Part shown: positions 50,234 to 59,842 of the stretch, in pieces
Position numbering within the stretch: the stretch's first letter is position 1
Layout: each line of letters opens with the position of its first letter
Origin: Chryseosolibacter sp035628595
GTDB taxonomy: Bacteria; Bacteroidota; Bacteroidia; Cytophagales; Cyclobacteriaceae
DNA: 64,000 nucleotides
Direction: 5' to 3'
Assembly (NCBI GenBank): GCA_035628595.1
Contig: DASPJN010000138.1
Span: forward strand, 12,443 to 76,442
Position numbers and translations under genes: made by a program
Notes under the pieces: generated by a model
Told to the model about the DNA's origin: nothing
Seen by the model: only the letters and a program-made list of their open reading frames with translations
Database searches by the model: none

Positions 50234-51775
50234 TCAAATGGCAAATTTAATACCCTGTGCCAACGGTAAGTTATGTCCGTAGTTTATTGTATTGGTCTGA
50301 CGGCGCATGTACACCTTCCATGCATCGGATCCTGATTCGCGGCCACCACCTGTTTCTTTCTCACCACCGAAAGCACCACCGATCTCCGCACCTGACGTTC
50401 CGATATTCACGTTCGCAATACCACAATCTGAGCCTTCATGGGAAAGGAACCTTTCCATGTCATGCATGCTGGTTGTAATGATTGATGAAGACAGGCCTTG
50501 CTTCACGCCGTTTTGGAATTCAATCGCCTCATCGATCGTTTCGTATTTGATCAGATACAAGATTGGTGCGAATGTCTCCTGCTGTACAATAGCAAAATGA
50601 TTTTCAACCTCCGCAATGGCAGGCTTAACATAGCACCCTGAATCATAACCCTTGCCGCTGAGAACGCCGCCTTTAACAAGAATATTTCCGCCTTCAGCCT
50701 TAACCTTCTTCAGCGCATCGAGATACATTTTCACCGCAAGCTTATCGATCAACGGCCCAACGTGGTTTTCAGCATCCAGCGGATTGCCAATCTTCAATTG
50801 CCCGTACGCACTAACCAAACGGTTCTTTACTTCCTCATAGACACTTTCGTGAATGATCAACCTGCGTGTAGTTGTACACCGTTGCCCGGCGGTGCCTACG
50901 GCTCCGAACAAAGCACTGCGGATGGCGATATCAAGATTCGCATTTTCTGTAATAATAATCGCATTGTTTCCTCCGAGCTCGAGCAAAGTTCTGCCAAGTC
51001 TTTCGCTTACCGTACGTGCAACAGCTTTACCCATTCTTACGGACCCCGTCGCAGAAATCAATGGGACGTTTTCATCGGATGAAAGCAATTGCCCGACTCT
51101 TGCGCCACCATTTACGAGGCATGATACGCCTTCGGGAACGCCATTCGCTTCAAAAACTTTTTGTGTGATCAACTGACATGCTACACTGCACAGCGGTGTT
51201 TTCTCCGAAGGTTTCCATATACAAGTGTCGCCGCAAACCCAGGCAAGCATTGTGTTCCATGACCATACAGCCACCGGAAAATTAAAGGCAGTAATTATTC
51301 CCACGGGTCCTACAGGATGATACTGTTCGTACATCCGGTGATTTGGTCTTTCTGAGTGCATGGTAAGGCCATGCAATTGTCGCGATAACCCAACTGCAAA
51401 ATCGCAGATATCAATCATCTCCTGTACTTCACCTAACCCTTCCTGGTAAGACTTGCCCATCTCGTATGACACCAGCTTTCCCAGTGGTTCCTTGTATTCA
51501 CGAAGCGCCTCACCGATCTGTCGCACAACTTCTCCACGTTTCGGAGCAGGCCACTTGCGCCATTCCTTGAATGCCTCCACCGATTTATCAACTACCTTAT
51601 GATATGTTTTCTCATCTGCTGCGTAAACCGACCCGATGAGTTTTCCATCAACTGGAGAATAGGACTCGATCAACTCACCTGTCGAACGAAACCATTTACT
51701 TCCGGTGGACACACCAGGATTATTTTTCTTAAGACCTAACTCGGCGAGGGCATCTTTTATTCCAAAGTTTTTCAT
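50234..51775 (-). CDS. Aldehyde dehydrogenase, ALDH7/antiquitin type
   Basis: The 513-residue enzyme has the ALDH core: WNTMLAWVCGDTCIWKPSEKTPL, ELGGNNAIII with the general-base Glu, GTAGQRCTTTRRL with the catalytic Cys, and ETFAPILYLIKY. The N-terminal stretch and GGAFGGEKETGGGRESGSDAWKVYMRRQTNTINYG ending fit ALDH7, the alpha-aminoadipate semialdehyde dehydrogenases of lysine breakdown. No other lysine genes are next to it. Start ATG is followed by a normal N-terminus. Confidence 0.9.
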   Translation of the reverse strand: MKNFGIKDALAELGLKKNNPGVSTGSKWFRSTGELIESYSPVDGKLIGSVYAADEKTYHKVVDKSVEAFKEWRKWPAPKRGEVVRQIGEALREYKEPLGKLVSYEMGKSYQEGLGEVQEMIDICDFAVGLSRQLHGLTMHSERPNHRMYEQYHPVGPVGIITAFNFPVAVWSWNTMLAWVCGDTCIWKPSEKTPLCSVACQLITQKVFEANGVPEGVSCLVNGGARVGQLLSSDENVPLISATGSVRMGKAVARTVSERLGRTLLELGGNNAIIITENANLDIAIRSALFGAVGTAGQRCTTTRRLIIHESVYEEVKNRLVSAYGQLKIGNPLDAENHVGPLIDKLAVKMYLDALKKVKAEGGNILVKGGVLSGKGYDSGCYVKPAIAEVENHFAIVQQETFAPILYLIKYETIDEAIEFQNGVKQGLSSSIITTSMHDMERFLSHEGSDCGIANVNIGTSGAEIGGAFGGEKETGGGRESGSDAWKVYMRRQTNTINYGHNLPLAQGIKFAI

Positions 51776-51958
51776 AGCAATGTTGTTTTCAATCGAGTCC
51801 TAAATCAGGGCGTATAACAAGAGCGCAAAAATAAGCTTTTTCGTGTAAACTGTCGTCGTCGGTGGCATTCACGCCGATACACGCAATAACATTCTATAAA
51901 AAGTGGATCCGGAGAACTGAACATAAGGAATTCGCCGGAACAGCGAATAATGTTCTCT

Positions 51959-52534
51959 TTATTCCGGGGGGAACGAAAGAAGCTTGAGCCTTTGCATGGA
52001 GCTTTCTACCTGCCGAATGGCTTTCGATCTCAAATCGGGGTTGCCATTCTTCATCACGGCAAGTAATTCCCAGGCTTCACGCAGATAAATGCGCGCAAAG
52101 TCAGGGTCATTATATGCGATGTCTGTGTTGTCAAAAATATCGGCATACTTAATTGTCTGAGCGTTTGCACTCACACTACTCATGCGTTCTGCCTCTTTTT
52201 GTTTCCGTGTGCGTCTGTTCATGCGCGGAAACTTGTCTTTGACATAAACATCGGTCAGTTCTTCAACTAAACTGGTAGCCTCTTCTGTAAATGAATCAGA
52301 CATGATTGTTCGAAGAAAGGATTCAATTTCCAGTTTAGTTGTTAAGGTATCTTCGAGAACATCGTGCAGCAATGCCGCGCATAGGATAGGTAAATGATCC
52401 GTGTATTGTCTGCACATTTCCATAACACGTATCGGATGTACGATGTAAGGGTCTGCCGTATATTTCCGCTGTTGCGATCCATGTGCATTGTTTGCAAATG
52501 CCTCGACCTGCTTTAAAATTACATCCAGTTCCAT
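51959..52534 (-). CDS. HD-domain protein, MESH1/SpoT hydrolase-like
   Basis: The 191-residue protein contains NNAHGSQQRKYTADPYIVHPIRVMEMC and ILCAALLHDVLEDT, the HD metal-binding residues and loops of the (p)ppGpp hydrolase domain. AYNDPDFARIYLREAWELL fits the later helices. There is no synthetase domain, so it would be a stand-alone hydrolase like MESH1, or a related nucleotide phosphohydrolase. It is read leftward, divergent from the rhodanese gene. Confidence 0.85.
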   Translation of the reverse strand: MELDVILKQVEAFANNAHGSQQRKYTADPYIVHPIRVMEMCRQYTDHLPILCAALLHDVLEDTLTTKLEIESFLRTIMSDSFTEEATSLVEELTDVYVKDKFPRMNRRTRKQKEAERMSSVSANAQTIKYADIFDNTDIAYNDPDFARIYLREAWELLAVMKNGNPDLRSKAIRQVESSMQRLKLLSFPPE

Positions 52535-52657
52535 AGTGCTAATTAATTCAAAAATTGTTCCGGAAGGATCAAAACGGCATATGACCGCTAAAATAATAGC
52601 CGCAACAAAACTGCCTAGAATATTGTATCTAACACTACACTAATTAAACATTCCCCT

Positions 52658-53530
52658 ATGAAGCTCATCGCTATGGTCTTTCTTTTAGCTGTATGCTCTG
52701 ATCTAATCGCTGCTGATCAACCTTTGCTCGTTGAGCCGGAATGGGTCAAAGAACGATCTGGTGATTCGAAAATGGTTTTGCTTCAGGTCGGTTACCTGCG
52801 ATATGACTACGACAAAGAGCACATCAATGGAGCACAGTTCCTGTGGCCGGAGCTACTCGCTCCAAATTCTCCTGAAGGAAACTACAATGTACCGGAAACC
52901 GAGACCGCGACACGCATCTTGCAGGAGTTGGGAATCAACAATGATTCGTACGTTGTTTTGTATCACTGCCGGAACGAAGTATCTGTAACGGCACGCATGT
53001 TTCTTACGCTTGAACATCTTGGCTTGCGCGGAAGAGTATCGTATCTGAACGGCGGACTCGATGCCTGGAAGAATGCCGGACTTCCCGTTAGCAAAGAAAT
53101 TCCATCTCCGAAAAGAGGAAATGTAATAGTAAAAGCCGGAAATGCCATTGTTGATAAAAATTACGTAAGTAACAACCTGAGCTCTGAAAAAACGGCAATT
53201 ATTGATGCGCGCGCAAAACGTTTTTATGATGGAGAGCCGACAGGTTATCCACGCGATGGTCATATTAAAAATGCGTTGAATATCCCTTATACAGACCTCG
53301 TTAATAATCAAAACCGGTTTAAGCCACTCGACTCATTGTCGACATATTTCGCTCCTGTGAAAGACATGAATAAAGAACTGGTAACATATTGCTTTATCGG
53401 CCAGACTGCGAGTGTTGTGTACATGGCAGGAAGACTTCTCGGGTACGAGATGAAACTCTACGATGGCTCTATGCAGGAATGGAGTCGGATTGAGGAATTA
53501 CCAATGGAAAAAACCGAAAAGACACCGTAA
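52658..53530 (+). CDS. Exported two-domain rhodanese (sulfurtransferase)
   Basis: The 290-residue protein has a signal-like start (MKLIAMVFLLAVCSDLIAA). Residues 25-150 and 165-285 are two rhodanese domains with HINGAQFLW, LGLRGRVSYLNGGLDAWK and GHIKNALNIP. The C-terminal domain has the active Cys in TYCFIGQTASVVYM. The N-terminal one also keeps a Cys in LYHCRNEVSV. It transfers sulfur, for instance from thiosulfate to cyanide or a thiol acceptor. It converges with the BNR-repeat gene three bases away. Confidence 0.88.
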   Translation: MKLIAMVFLLAVCSDLIAADQPLLVEPEWVKERSGDSKMVLLQVGYLRYDYDKEHINGAQFLWPELLAPNSPEGNYNVPETETATRILQELGINNDSYVVLYHCRNEVSVTARMFLTLEHLGLRGRVSYLNGGLDAWKNAGLPVSKEIPSPKRGNVIVKAGNAIVDKNYVSNNLSSEKTAIIDARAKRFYDGEPTGYPRDGHIKNALNIPYTDLVNNQNRFKPLDSLSTYFAPVKDMNKELVTYCFIGQTASVVYMAGRLLGYEMKLYDGSMQEWSRIEELPMEKTEKTP

Positions 53531-53532
53531 TC

Positions 53533-54564
53533 TTATTTCAGAACGGCTACCCTCCCCTTGCCTCCGGCGAGAATAACAAGATCTCCATGGCGCGCTTTTC
53601 TCACGAGATGAAAACCTTGTTCATCAGAGAACGGCGTCCATGACTTGCCGTAATCGTACGAAATATCAATTCCGGTTGGTCCTACAGCGGCGACAATAAA
53701 GTCATTGAGAAACTCAGCACATTCTCTGTATCCCCGTGTCGGGGCGATTGGCTCCATCCATGTGCGCCCGGCGTCGGCTGTGTAGAATACGTGATCAACT
53801 TTCAATGTGTCTTTCGCATAATCTCCACCAACGATGACACCCACCTGATCGCCTGAAAATGCGAACGAAAATATTCCGGTTGTCGCTTCGCCCTGCAGTA
53901 TCGGTGTATCCATATTCTTCCACGCGGTCAAATTCTTGTCAGTGAAAAGCAAACGGGATTGTTTCCCGCCTGTCGCAATGATCAGTTTGTCGTTATTAAT
54001 GCATCGAATACCAGTGCCACTTGCAGCAAATGAAGCCTCCCCTACTTCGAGTTGCGGACATTGTGCATCGCTTACGCGCGACCACGTTTTACCACCATCA
54101 AAAGTTCGTACAAGCAGCATGCGGCCTTTGATCGGATCACCGTATATCACGCCCTCGTTGTCATTCCAAAAATCAATTCCGTCAATGAACGCTTCGTCAT
54201 CTACAAGCTGATAAACGAGTTGCCAGGATTTTCCGCCGTCATTGGTCAACAGGATGTTTGATGGCGCACCTGCATTAGCAATGATTGCGTTCATCCCATC
54301 GAAGGCATAGATCGACCTGAAGTCAAATGTTTCATATTGAGAAACCTGCAGATATTGCCATGTTTCACCACCATCGCGCGTCTTCCCTACCCACCCATTG
54401 GATCCGCTCACCCAGGCAACGCTGTCATTTACAACTGAAGCGCCACGAAAAGAGGTACTGACGTTATTGGGCAAGATGACCAGTTCAAATGCGGCCTGAG
54501 CGTTAACGAAAAGCAAAGAAATGAAAACGAAAAACGCAGAAAGTATGGCTTTTTGTATTCTCAT
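53533..54564 (-). CDS. Ycf48-like (BNR-repeat) beta-propeller protein
   Basis: The 343-residue protein has a signal peptide (MRIQKAILSAFFVFISLLFVNAQA) and repeated sialidase-type Asp boxes (TRDGGETWQYL, TNDGGKSWQLV, TFDGGKTWSRV, TADAGRTWMEP, SYDYGKSWTPF). These mark a seven-bladed propeller of the Ycf48/Vps10-like group. It is probably periplasmic or surface-associated and binds a partner. Such proteins are common in Cytophagales. Function is not specific. Confidence 0.85.
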   Translation of the reverse strand: MRIQKAILSAFFVFISLLFVNAQAAFELVILPNNVSTSFRGASVVNDSVAWVSGSNGWVGKTRDGGETWQYLQVSQYETFDFRSIYAFDGMNAIIANAGAPSNILLTNDGGKSWQLVYQLVDDEAFIDGIDFWNDNEGVIYGDPIKGRMLLVRTFDGGKTWSRVSDAQCPQLEVGEASFAASGTGIRCINNDKLIIATGGKQSRLLFTDKNLTAWKNMDTPILQGEATTGIFSFAFSGDQVGVIVGGDYAKDTLKVDHVFYTADAGRTWMEPIAPTRGYRECAEFLNDFIVAAVGPTGIDISYDYGKSWTPFSDEQGFHLVRKARHGDLVILAGGKGRVAVLK

Positions 54565-54670
54565 AACGCAATGATATTTATTCGCAATCCAAATATTAAA
54601 AATATCGACGTGGCATACATGACTTTTTTTTAATTACCTTTCGCTGCTAAAACAGAACCACTTAGTCGTT

Positions 54671-55135
54671 ATGAGCGCAGTTGTCATCAATAGTTATGCT
54701 GAATTTGAATCGTACATTGGACGGGAGATCGGCGTTTCCGAATATATCAAGGTAGATCAGCGCATGATCAACCTGTTTGCGGATGCAACACTCGACCACC
54801 AATGGATCCATATCGATGCAGAAAGAGCAGCGCAGGAAAGTCCTTTCAAGAAAACAATTGCACATGGCTACCTCGCAATTTCATTGGTTCCACATTTATG
54901 GAATCAGATTGCTGAAATCAATAACATCAAGATGCTAATCAATTATGGGATTGAGAAATTGAAATTCAATCAACCAGTGATTGTTGATAGCGAAGTCCGT
55001 TTAAAAGTAAAACTTGCCGGTCTGACAAATCTCAGAGGTATTGCCAAAACCGAACTCGATGCTGAATTGGAAATAAAAGGTAGTGCGAAGCCCGCGTTTA
55101 CTGCGACAGTTGTATTGCTGTATCACTTTAAATAA
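54671..55135 (+). CDS. MaoC-like (R)-specific enoyl-CoA hydratase
   Basis: The 154-residue protein has a hot-dog fold hydratase core: LFADATLDHQWIHIDAERAAQESPFKKTIAHGYLAISLVP, with the active-site Asp and His of the hydratase-2 motif. The later FNQPVIVDSEVRLKVKLAG strand agrees. It adds water to enoyl-CoA, as in (R)-3-hydroxyacyl-CoA formation. It is monocistronic; a terminator shared with the next gene follows the stop. Confidence 0.92.
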   Translation: MSAVVINSYAEFESYIGREIGVSEYIKVDQRMINLFADATLDHQWIHIDAERAAQESPFKKTIAHGYLAISLVPHLWNQIAEINNIKMLINYGIEKLKFNQPVIVDSEVRLKVKLAGLTNLRGIAKTELDAELEIKGSAKPAFTATVVLLYHFK

Positions 55136-55168
55136 AAAAAATCCGGCAGAAATATCCACCGGATTTTT
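55133..55168. terminator. Bidirectional terminator between MaoC and acidic protein genes
   Basis: AATCCGG pairs with CCGGATT, with A-run on the left and T-run on the right. It ends both convergent transcripts. Confidence 0.85.
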
Positions 55169-55187
55169 ATTGATGATCGCCTTCTAA

Positions 55188-56531
55188 TTACTGATCCTGG
55201 TGATCATCTGAAGAAGAAGATCCCGATTTTTCGATGGCCTTTCCATCCTTATCGAAATAATAAGTTTTTGTATCACTGCCATTACGGATCTCCACCATAT
55301 ATTCGTTCGTTGTTCTGTTACGATACACACTTGAGTTTTCCCAGCCTCTGTACTTTGGATCACCGAGCGTGATCAGCATCGAAGACGGAATATCATTCGT
55401 TGTTATTAAAACTCTGTCCTCTGCTTTCCACTCTGTGCCCGCCGCTGCATCGTCGGTTGATTGCCATGCGCCCTGATCAGATTCAGACGACATTTCAGAT
55501 TCTGAAGATGTTGAGCTTGTCGTTTCTTCAGACGTTTGATCCTGAGGAATTGTGTCTGATTCAGTCACATTAGATGATGAAGCATCTTCTGATACTGACC
55601 CGCTTTCCTCTGCTGCTGCAGCTTCCTGCTGAGTAGCTGAGTTCGGCTCATCTGCTAATGGTTGTGGATCCTCCTCGATTGGCGATTTCTGATCTGATGA
55701 CGTGGAGGCTTCGTCTGTTGCCGACATATCATCGTTTGCTGCCTGATCTTCAGGCAAGGTTGATTCGTCGGATAGTGCTTCAGGTTCGGTAGGCTCATTA
55801 GCCATGGTAGAATCTTCGGAAGTTGTAGATGCATCAGAAGGTTGTTCTTCGTTCATCTCTGAAGACTCCTGAGATGACCAATCAGTTTCATTTCCTTCGC
55901 CCGCAGTACCCGATGTAGTGCTGTCCGTCTTCATTTCTGATTCGGTTTCCATTTGTGCATCTTGAGATATCTCAGTATCCGAAGACGTTTCCGTGTCAGT
56001 CTGTGTATCTAGAGCTGGATCCGAAATATCGCCGCTTTCGGCATCAGATGAGCTTGATCCTGTTTCCATGTCATCCGTCTGAGCTTCAGTATCCGTTTGT
56101 GTTTCAGCAGAAGTTTCTGTTTCAGAACCAGTTTGCATCGAACTGTCATCAGTGCGATACTGTTCCGATTCACTTGATCCTTCCGGTGAATTATGAAGCG
56201 CCTTTCCTTCTTTATCGAAATAAAATGTTTTCACTTCGCCAGCTTCCTGAATAACGAGCATGTACTCATCGGAAGTTTTATTCCTGTAGATCGTGGCGTT
56301 TTCCCATCCTTCATACTGATCATCCTTCAACGTCTCAACCAGTCCTGATGGCAAATCATCCTTGCTAAGCATTTCACGATCTTCATCTCGCCATTCGCTG
56401 GTCGAATATCCGGTTGACGGTTCTTGTTGTGTCGTTGTCTGCGTACCTGTGGTGTCGCTTCGCTCCTGCGCGTTTACGGATGCTAATGCGATAAACATCG
56501 AACCAGCTACCGTTAATAATATTTTTTTCAT
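55188..56531 (-). CDS. Exported acidic low-complexity protein with duplicated domain
   Basis: The 447-residue protein has a signal peptide (MKKILLTVAGSMFIALASVNAQ). Two homologous domains of about 70 residues flank a linker: WRDEDREMLSKDDLPSGLVETL...YFDKEGKAL (residues about 45-110) and WKAEDRVLITTNDIPSSMLITL...YFDKDGKAIEKS (370-440). The 250-residue linker is almost only S, T, E, D, Q, A and very acidic. The domains look like a small PepSY-like fold. Function unknown; the disordered part may bind metal or protrude from the surface. Its reading frame is well supported by the domain repeat. Confidence 0.75.
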   Translation of the reverse strand: MKKILLTVAGSMFIALASVNAQERSDTTGTQTTTQQEPSTGYSTSEWRDEDREMLSKDDLPSGLVETLKDDQYEGWENATIYRNKTSDEYMLVIQEAGEVKTFYFDKEGKALHNSPEGSSESEQYRTDDSSMQTGSETETSAETQTDTEAQTDDMETGSSSSDAESGDISDPALDTQTDTETSSDTEISQDAQMETESEMKTDSTTSGTAGEGNETDWSSQESSEMNEEQPSDASTTSEDSTMANEPTEPEALSDESTLPEDQAANDDMSATDEASTSSDQKSPIEEDPQPLADEPNSATQQEAAAAEESGSVSEDASSSNVTESDTIPQDQTSEETTSSTSSESEMSSESDQGAWQSTDDAAAGTEWKAEDRVLITTNDIPSSMLITLGDPKYRGWENSSVYRNRTTNEYMVEIRNGSDTKTYYFDKDGKAIEKSGSSSSDDHQDQ

Positions 56532-56695
56532 GTCGTTAAATTGGTTTCGTTGAACATTAATTCGCGTCTATGAAGAAATAAAGTATGCCATGAAGAGAGC
56601 GGCCGATAGGATGAACGTTGGGTTACATTTTTTGTGGCTATATGGAAGCCGCTTCGTTAACGGTTGTAGAATAAAACCTCAATGGGAATATTATT

Positions 56696-56974
56696 TTACC
56701 TGACACTTGCGCGCTCCATGCGTGAACCATAACCTTTCATGCTTCTTCGAACATAGAGTTTTCGGTTTAGCACCCAGCGGTAGTGCCCTTTGATGAAGTG
56801 GTATTTGCCGTTCTTGTAGATATAATACTCCGGGACGTAGATTCTTCGTGGGCCATCAGGTCCTGTTACAAGTTTTGGAGTTCTTCCTTTCATACACTTT
56901 TCCGAAGTCTGGCATGACCCCATGAACAATACGATAGCGACAAAGAGGATGATTTGAAGATGGTGTTGTGACAT
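56696..56974 (-). CDS. Small lipoprotein
   Basis: The ATG at 56974 (MSQHHLQIILFVAIVLFMGSC) has GGAGGTGA about five bases upstream, a rare strong Shine-Dalgarno in this genome; it decides this start over the ATG at 56989. The lipobox is LFMGSC, so the protein becomes lipid-anchored. The mature part is small and basic with many aromatic residues (YVPEYYIYKNGKYHFIKGHYRWVLNRKLY), resembling YXWGYW-type surface proteins. Function unknown. Confidence 0.7.
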   Translation of the reverse strand: MSQHHLQIILFVAIVLFMGSCQTSEKCMKGRTPKLVTGPDGPRRIYVPEYYIYKNGKYHFIKGHYRWVLNRKLYVRRSMKGYGSRMERASVR

Positions 56975-57063
56975 AAATTTCACCTCCATTTTTAAAATGT
57001 TGTGCCGGTGAATGCATTGCAGATTTTTGCACAGTTTTATGTACCTTGTATTGACCTTACCCC

Positions 57064-58983
57064 ATGATGTTTTTCACGATTATCTCAGCGGCTCTGGCGC
57101 TCATTCAACCTATTCAACCGGATTCGACGCTTATTAACATAAGTGACAAACCAGATTCTGTTCAAGCCCACACTTACATTGAAGCAGCCAAGCGAAATCT
57201 AAACAATCCGTTGAAAGCTGACTCGCTTGCCCTGCTCGCGTTTTCAAGCGCCCAAAAAGGGGGAACATTAAACCAGTTGGGTGAAGCAGCTTTTCTTATC
57301 TGCTTTTCTAATCTGGAGCGTGATTTTGCAAAATCCGAAAAGTGGGCAGACACATCGGTACTCTATTTTGAACGGGCAAACAACTTTACCTGGGCAGGCT
57401 ACGTTGTGCGTAACATGGGATTGCAGGCGGGAATGGCAAACAAACCCGATGCCGGCCTGGGTTATTTGCAGCGTGCACTCTACTACTTTGAAAAAGTAAG
57501 CGACACACTGATGATTGCGCACACGCATGCAAGTATTTCACTTGCTTACCATAATTACGTTTTCGATTATCCCAAAGGTCTTGAGTATGGATTAAAAGGA
57601 TTACAAATCCTTGAACAAATGCAGCAGCCTGACAAAGCAGTTAAATGGGTCATTCAAAATGCGATTGCAATCAACTACGATGATAACAACCAGCATACAG
57701 AAGCTCTTGATTATCATTTCAGGAATATTGCTTACTCACCCAGCGACAAACGATTGGGCAGCACTTATAACAACATTGGAAATAGCTACAAAAAATTAAA
57801 ACGTTTCAATGAAGCGGAAAAATATTTCATCAAAGGTATATCATTAACCAAACGAACAGACGATAACGATCTTGATTACGCGCTCGCGACTGTCTACAAC
57901 AATCTCAGTCATATTTCGTGGGAGTTGAAGAGGCGGCACCAAGCTGAGGCCTACCGTGATTCAGCTATCTTCCATTCACTGAAAAGCAATCACCCTCAAA
58001 AATTATTGGAAACATACTACGATTCTTATCTCATGTGCGAGAAGCACGACGATTATAAGAATGCGTCAAGGTTTCTGAAAACATATCTTACTATAAAGGA
58101 CTCTGTGTTCACAGCGGAAAAGCAAAAGACAGTATACGAGCTTGAGCAAAAATATGAGACAGCAAAAAAGGAGGAACAAATTGCTAAGTTGGAAGCCCAA
58201 ACGCGCATCCAGGATCTGGAATTAACGCAGTCCCGCGCAACCATTATCATTGTGATCACACTCTTTGGACTAACCGGAACTCTTCTTTTCCTGCTATACA
58301 AGCGATCACGATACAAACAGCATATTGCGCACATTCGGGAAACCGAGGAACTGCAGCGGCAACGTTTTACGGCGGTGCTTGAGGCCGAAGAAAACGAAAG
58401 AAGCCGCGTTGCTAAAGATTTGCACGATGGCATTGGCCAGCTCCTATCCGTCGCAAAACTCACTTTGTCTGCGGTAGAAGATGAAAGGGAAGACAATATG
58501 CGAATGATCCGGAACTCAATGTCAGTACTTGATCAGGCAACGAAAGAAGTACGGGCGATTTCTCATAACATGATGCCGGCAGCACTTACAGATATCGGCC
58601 TAAGTGCAGCGCTGGAAGACCTTTTCGTAAAAGTAAACGAAGCAAAACTATTGCAGATAAAACTCGAGGCGAACGGTCTCGAAGAAAGACTTCCGTTATC
58701 GGTGGAAATTGCCGTATACCGGGTAATCCAGGAAGTAGTTAACAACATGATCAAGCATTCAAAAGCTGATAAGATCAACGTAAGAATCCGGCGGCAAGGC
58801 GCCGCGGTCAGTCTTGCCATTTCCGATAATGGAATCGGATTTGAGAAGGAAGTGATCGCAAAAAGTAAGGGTCTCGGCTGGAAAAACATTCTTTCACGGA
58901 TTTCAATGCTGAATGGCGAGATCGAAGTTGATTCACAGCCTGGCGCAGGCACCAGCGTAAGTATCCAATTTGCAATTACGTGA
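57064..58983 (+). CDS. TPR-containing sensor histidine kinase (NarL/HisKA_3 type)
   Basis: The 639-residue protein begins with a signal-like segment, then six or so TPR-like helical pairs outside the membrane (residues about 30-350, e.g. NIGNSYKKLKRFNEAEKYFIKGI), a coiled coil, one membrane helix (TIIIVITLFGLTGTLLFLLY, about 395-415), the HisKA_3 phospho-site RVAKDLHDGIGQLL and a HATPase with NNMIKHSK, SDNGIGF and KGLGWKNI. It autophosphorylates on His and passes phosphate to the next gene product. Its stop overlaps that gene's start. Confidence 0.93.
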   Translation: MMFFTIISAALALIQPIQPDSTLINISDKPDSVQAHTYIEAAKRNLNNPLKADSLALLAFSSAQKGGTLNQLGEAAFLICFSNLERDFAKSEKWADTSVLYFERANNFTWAGYVVRNMGLQAGMANKPDAGLGYLQRALYYFEKVSDTLMIAHTHASISLAYHNYVFDYPKGLEYGLKGLQILEQMQQPDKAVKWVIQNAIAINYDDNNQHTEALDYHFRNIAYSPSDKRLGSTYNNIGNSYKKLKRFNEAEKYFIKGISLTKRTDDNDLDYALATVYNNLSHISWELKRRHQAEAYRDSAIFHSLKSNHPQKLLETYYDSYLMCEKHDDYKNASRFLKTYLTIKDSVFTAEKQKTVYELEQKYETAKKEEQIAKLEAQTRIQDLELTQSRATIIIVITLFGLTGTLLFLLYKRSRYKQHIAHIRETEELQRQRFTAVLEAEENERSRVAKDLHDGIGQLLSVAKLTLSAVEDEREDNMRMIRNSMSVLDQATKEVRAISHNMMPAALTDIGLSAALEDLFVKVNEAKLLQIKLEANGLEERLPLSVEIAVYRVIQEVVNNMIKHSKADKINVRIRRQGAAVSLAISDNGIGFEKEVIAKSKGLGWKNILSRISMLNGEIEVDSQPGAGTSVSIQFAIT

Positions 58984-59633
58984 TGGAAAACAACTTTAAC
59001 ATTCTCCTTGCTGATGATCACCGTCTTTTCACCGAAGGACTCGTCATGATACTTAAAAAACATTTTCCGGATGCCACGATCACGATCGCGGAATCCGGGG
59101 ATGTCGCATGGCAAATTATTGAAAGCAAGCCAGACTTTGATTTACTAATCACCGATATCTCAATGCCGGGTTTGAACGGTGTTGAGTTGACCTCCAGGGT
59201 TAAGAAAGTCTATCCGAACATCCGGGTGTTGGTTCTGACAATGCACAACGAGCGTGAGATTGTCAGTTCAATTTTACATGCGGAGGCTGAAGGCTATGTA
59301 TTGAAAAACTCAACAGCCCGCGAAATAAATATGGCGATCACAAACATCATGAACAACTCGACACATTACGGAAAAGAAATTGTCAGCATCATGATGCAGA
59401 AAATCCAGATAGAAAAACGCAGAGAAGATTTCCGAAAAATGTTGAGTGATCGCGAACTTGAAGTACTGCAGTTGATCATCGAAGAGCATTCAAGCGATGA
59501 GATCGCACAGAAGCTTTCAATCGGAAAACGAACAGTCGATTCGCACCGAGCAAACATCCTCGAAAAAACAGGATGCAAAAACATAATTGCCCTAATCAAA
59601 TACGCGCTCCGAAACGGTTATCTCGCCATATAA
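58983..59633 (+). CDS. NarL/LuxR-type response regulator
   Basis: The ATG at 58983 overlaps the kinase stop (TGATG), so the pair is coupled; a GTG one codon earlier is possible. Residues 1-125 are the receiver (LADDHRLFTEG, Asp in LLITDISMPGLNGVEL, Lys in YVLKNSTARE) and 145-215 are the LuxR-type helix-turn-helix (LSDRELEVLQLIIEEHSSDEIAQKLSIGKRTVDSHRANILEKTG, cut here). It binds DNA when phosphorylated. It ends with a double hairpin region. Confidence 0.94.
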   Translation: MENNFNILLADDHRLFTEGLVMILKKHFPDATITIAESGDVAWQIIESKPDFDLLITDISMPGLNGVELTSRVKKVYPNIRVLVLTMHNEREIVSSILHAEAEGYVLKNSTAREINMAITNIMNNSTHYGKEIVSIMMQKIQIEKRREDFRKMLSDRELEVLQLIIEEHSSDEIAQKLSIGKRTVDSHRANILEKTGCKNIIALIKYALRNGYLAI

Positions 59634-59638
59634 CATGA

Positions 59639-59690
59639 AATCCGTATCAGTACGGATGAAAAATGCTGTCCAGCACGGATTACTTTTTTT
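59639..59690 (+). terminator. Terminator region with two alternative pairings
   Basis: AATCCGT (59639-59645) can pair with ACGGAT (59652-59657) or with ACGGATT (59675-59681), the latter followed by a T-run. The second stem also encloses a short TGCTG/CAGCA stem. It ends the two-component operon. Confidence 0.6.
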
Positions 59691-59842
59691 GCTTCAATTC
59701 GCTCTATTTGTATAACGGCACATGAAAATGTCCGTCCCGATGGAAGGAAAACACCCGTTGGCTTTAGTCTTTTTCATGGGTTACAATCTCCATGTCACCC
59801 TCAAGTGGTGACTGGAGATTCCCATATTTAAACCTTCTCGTT

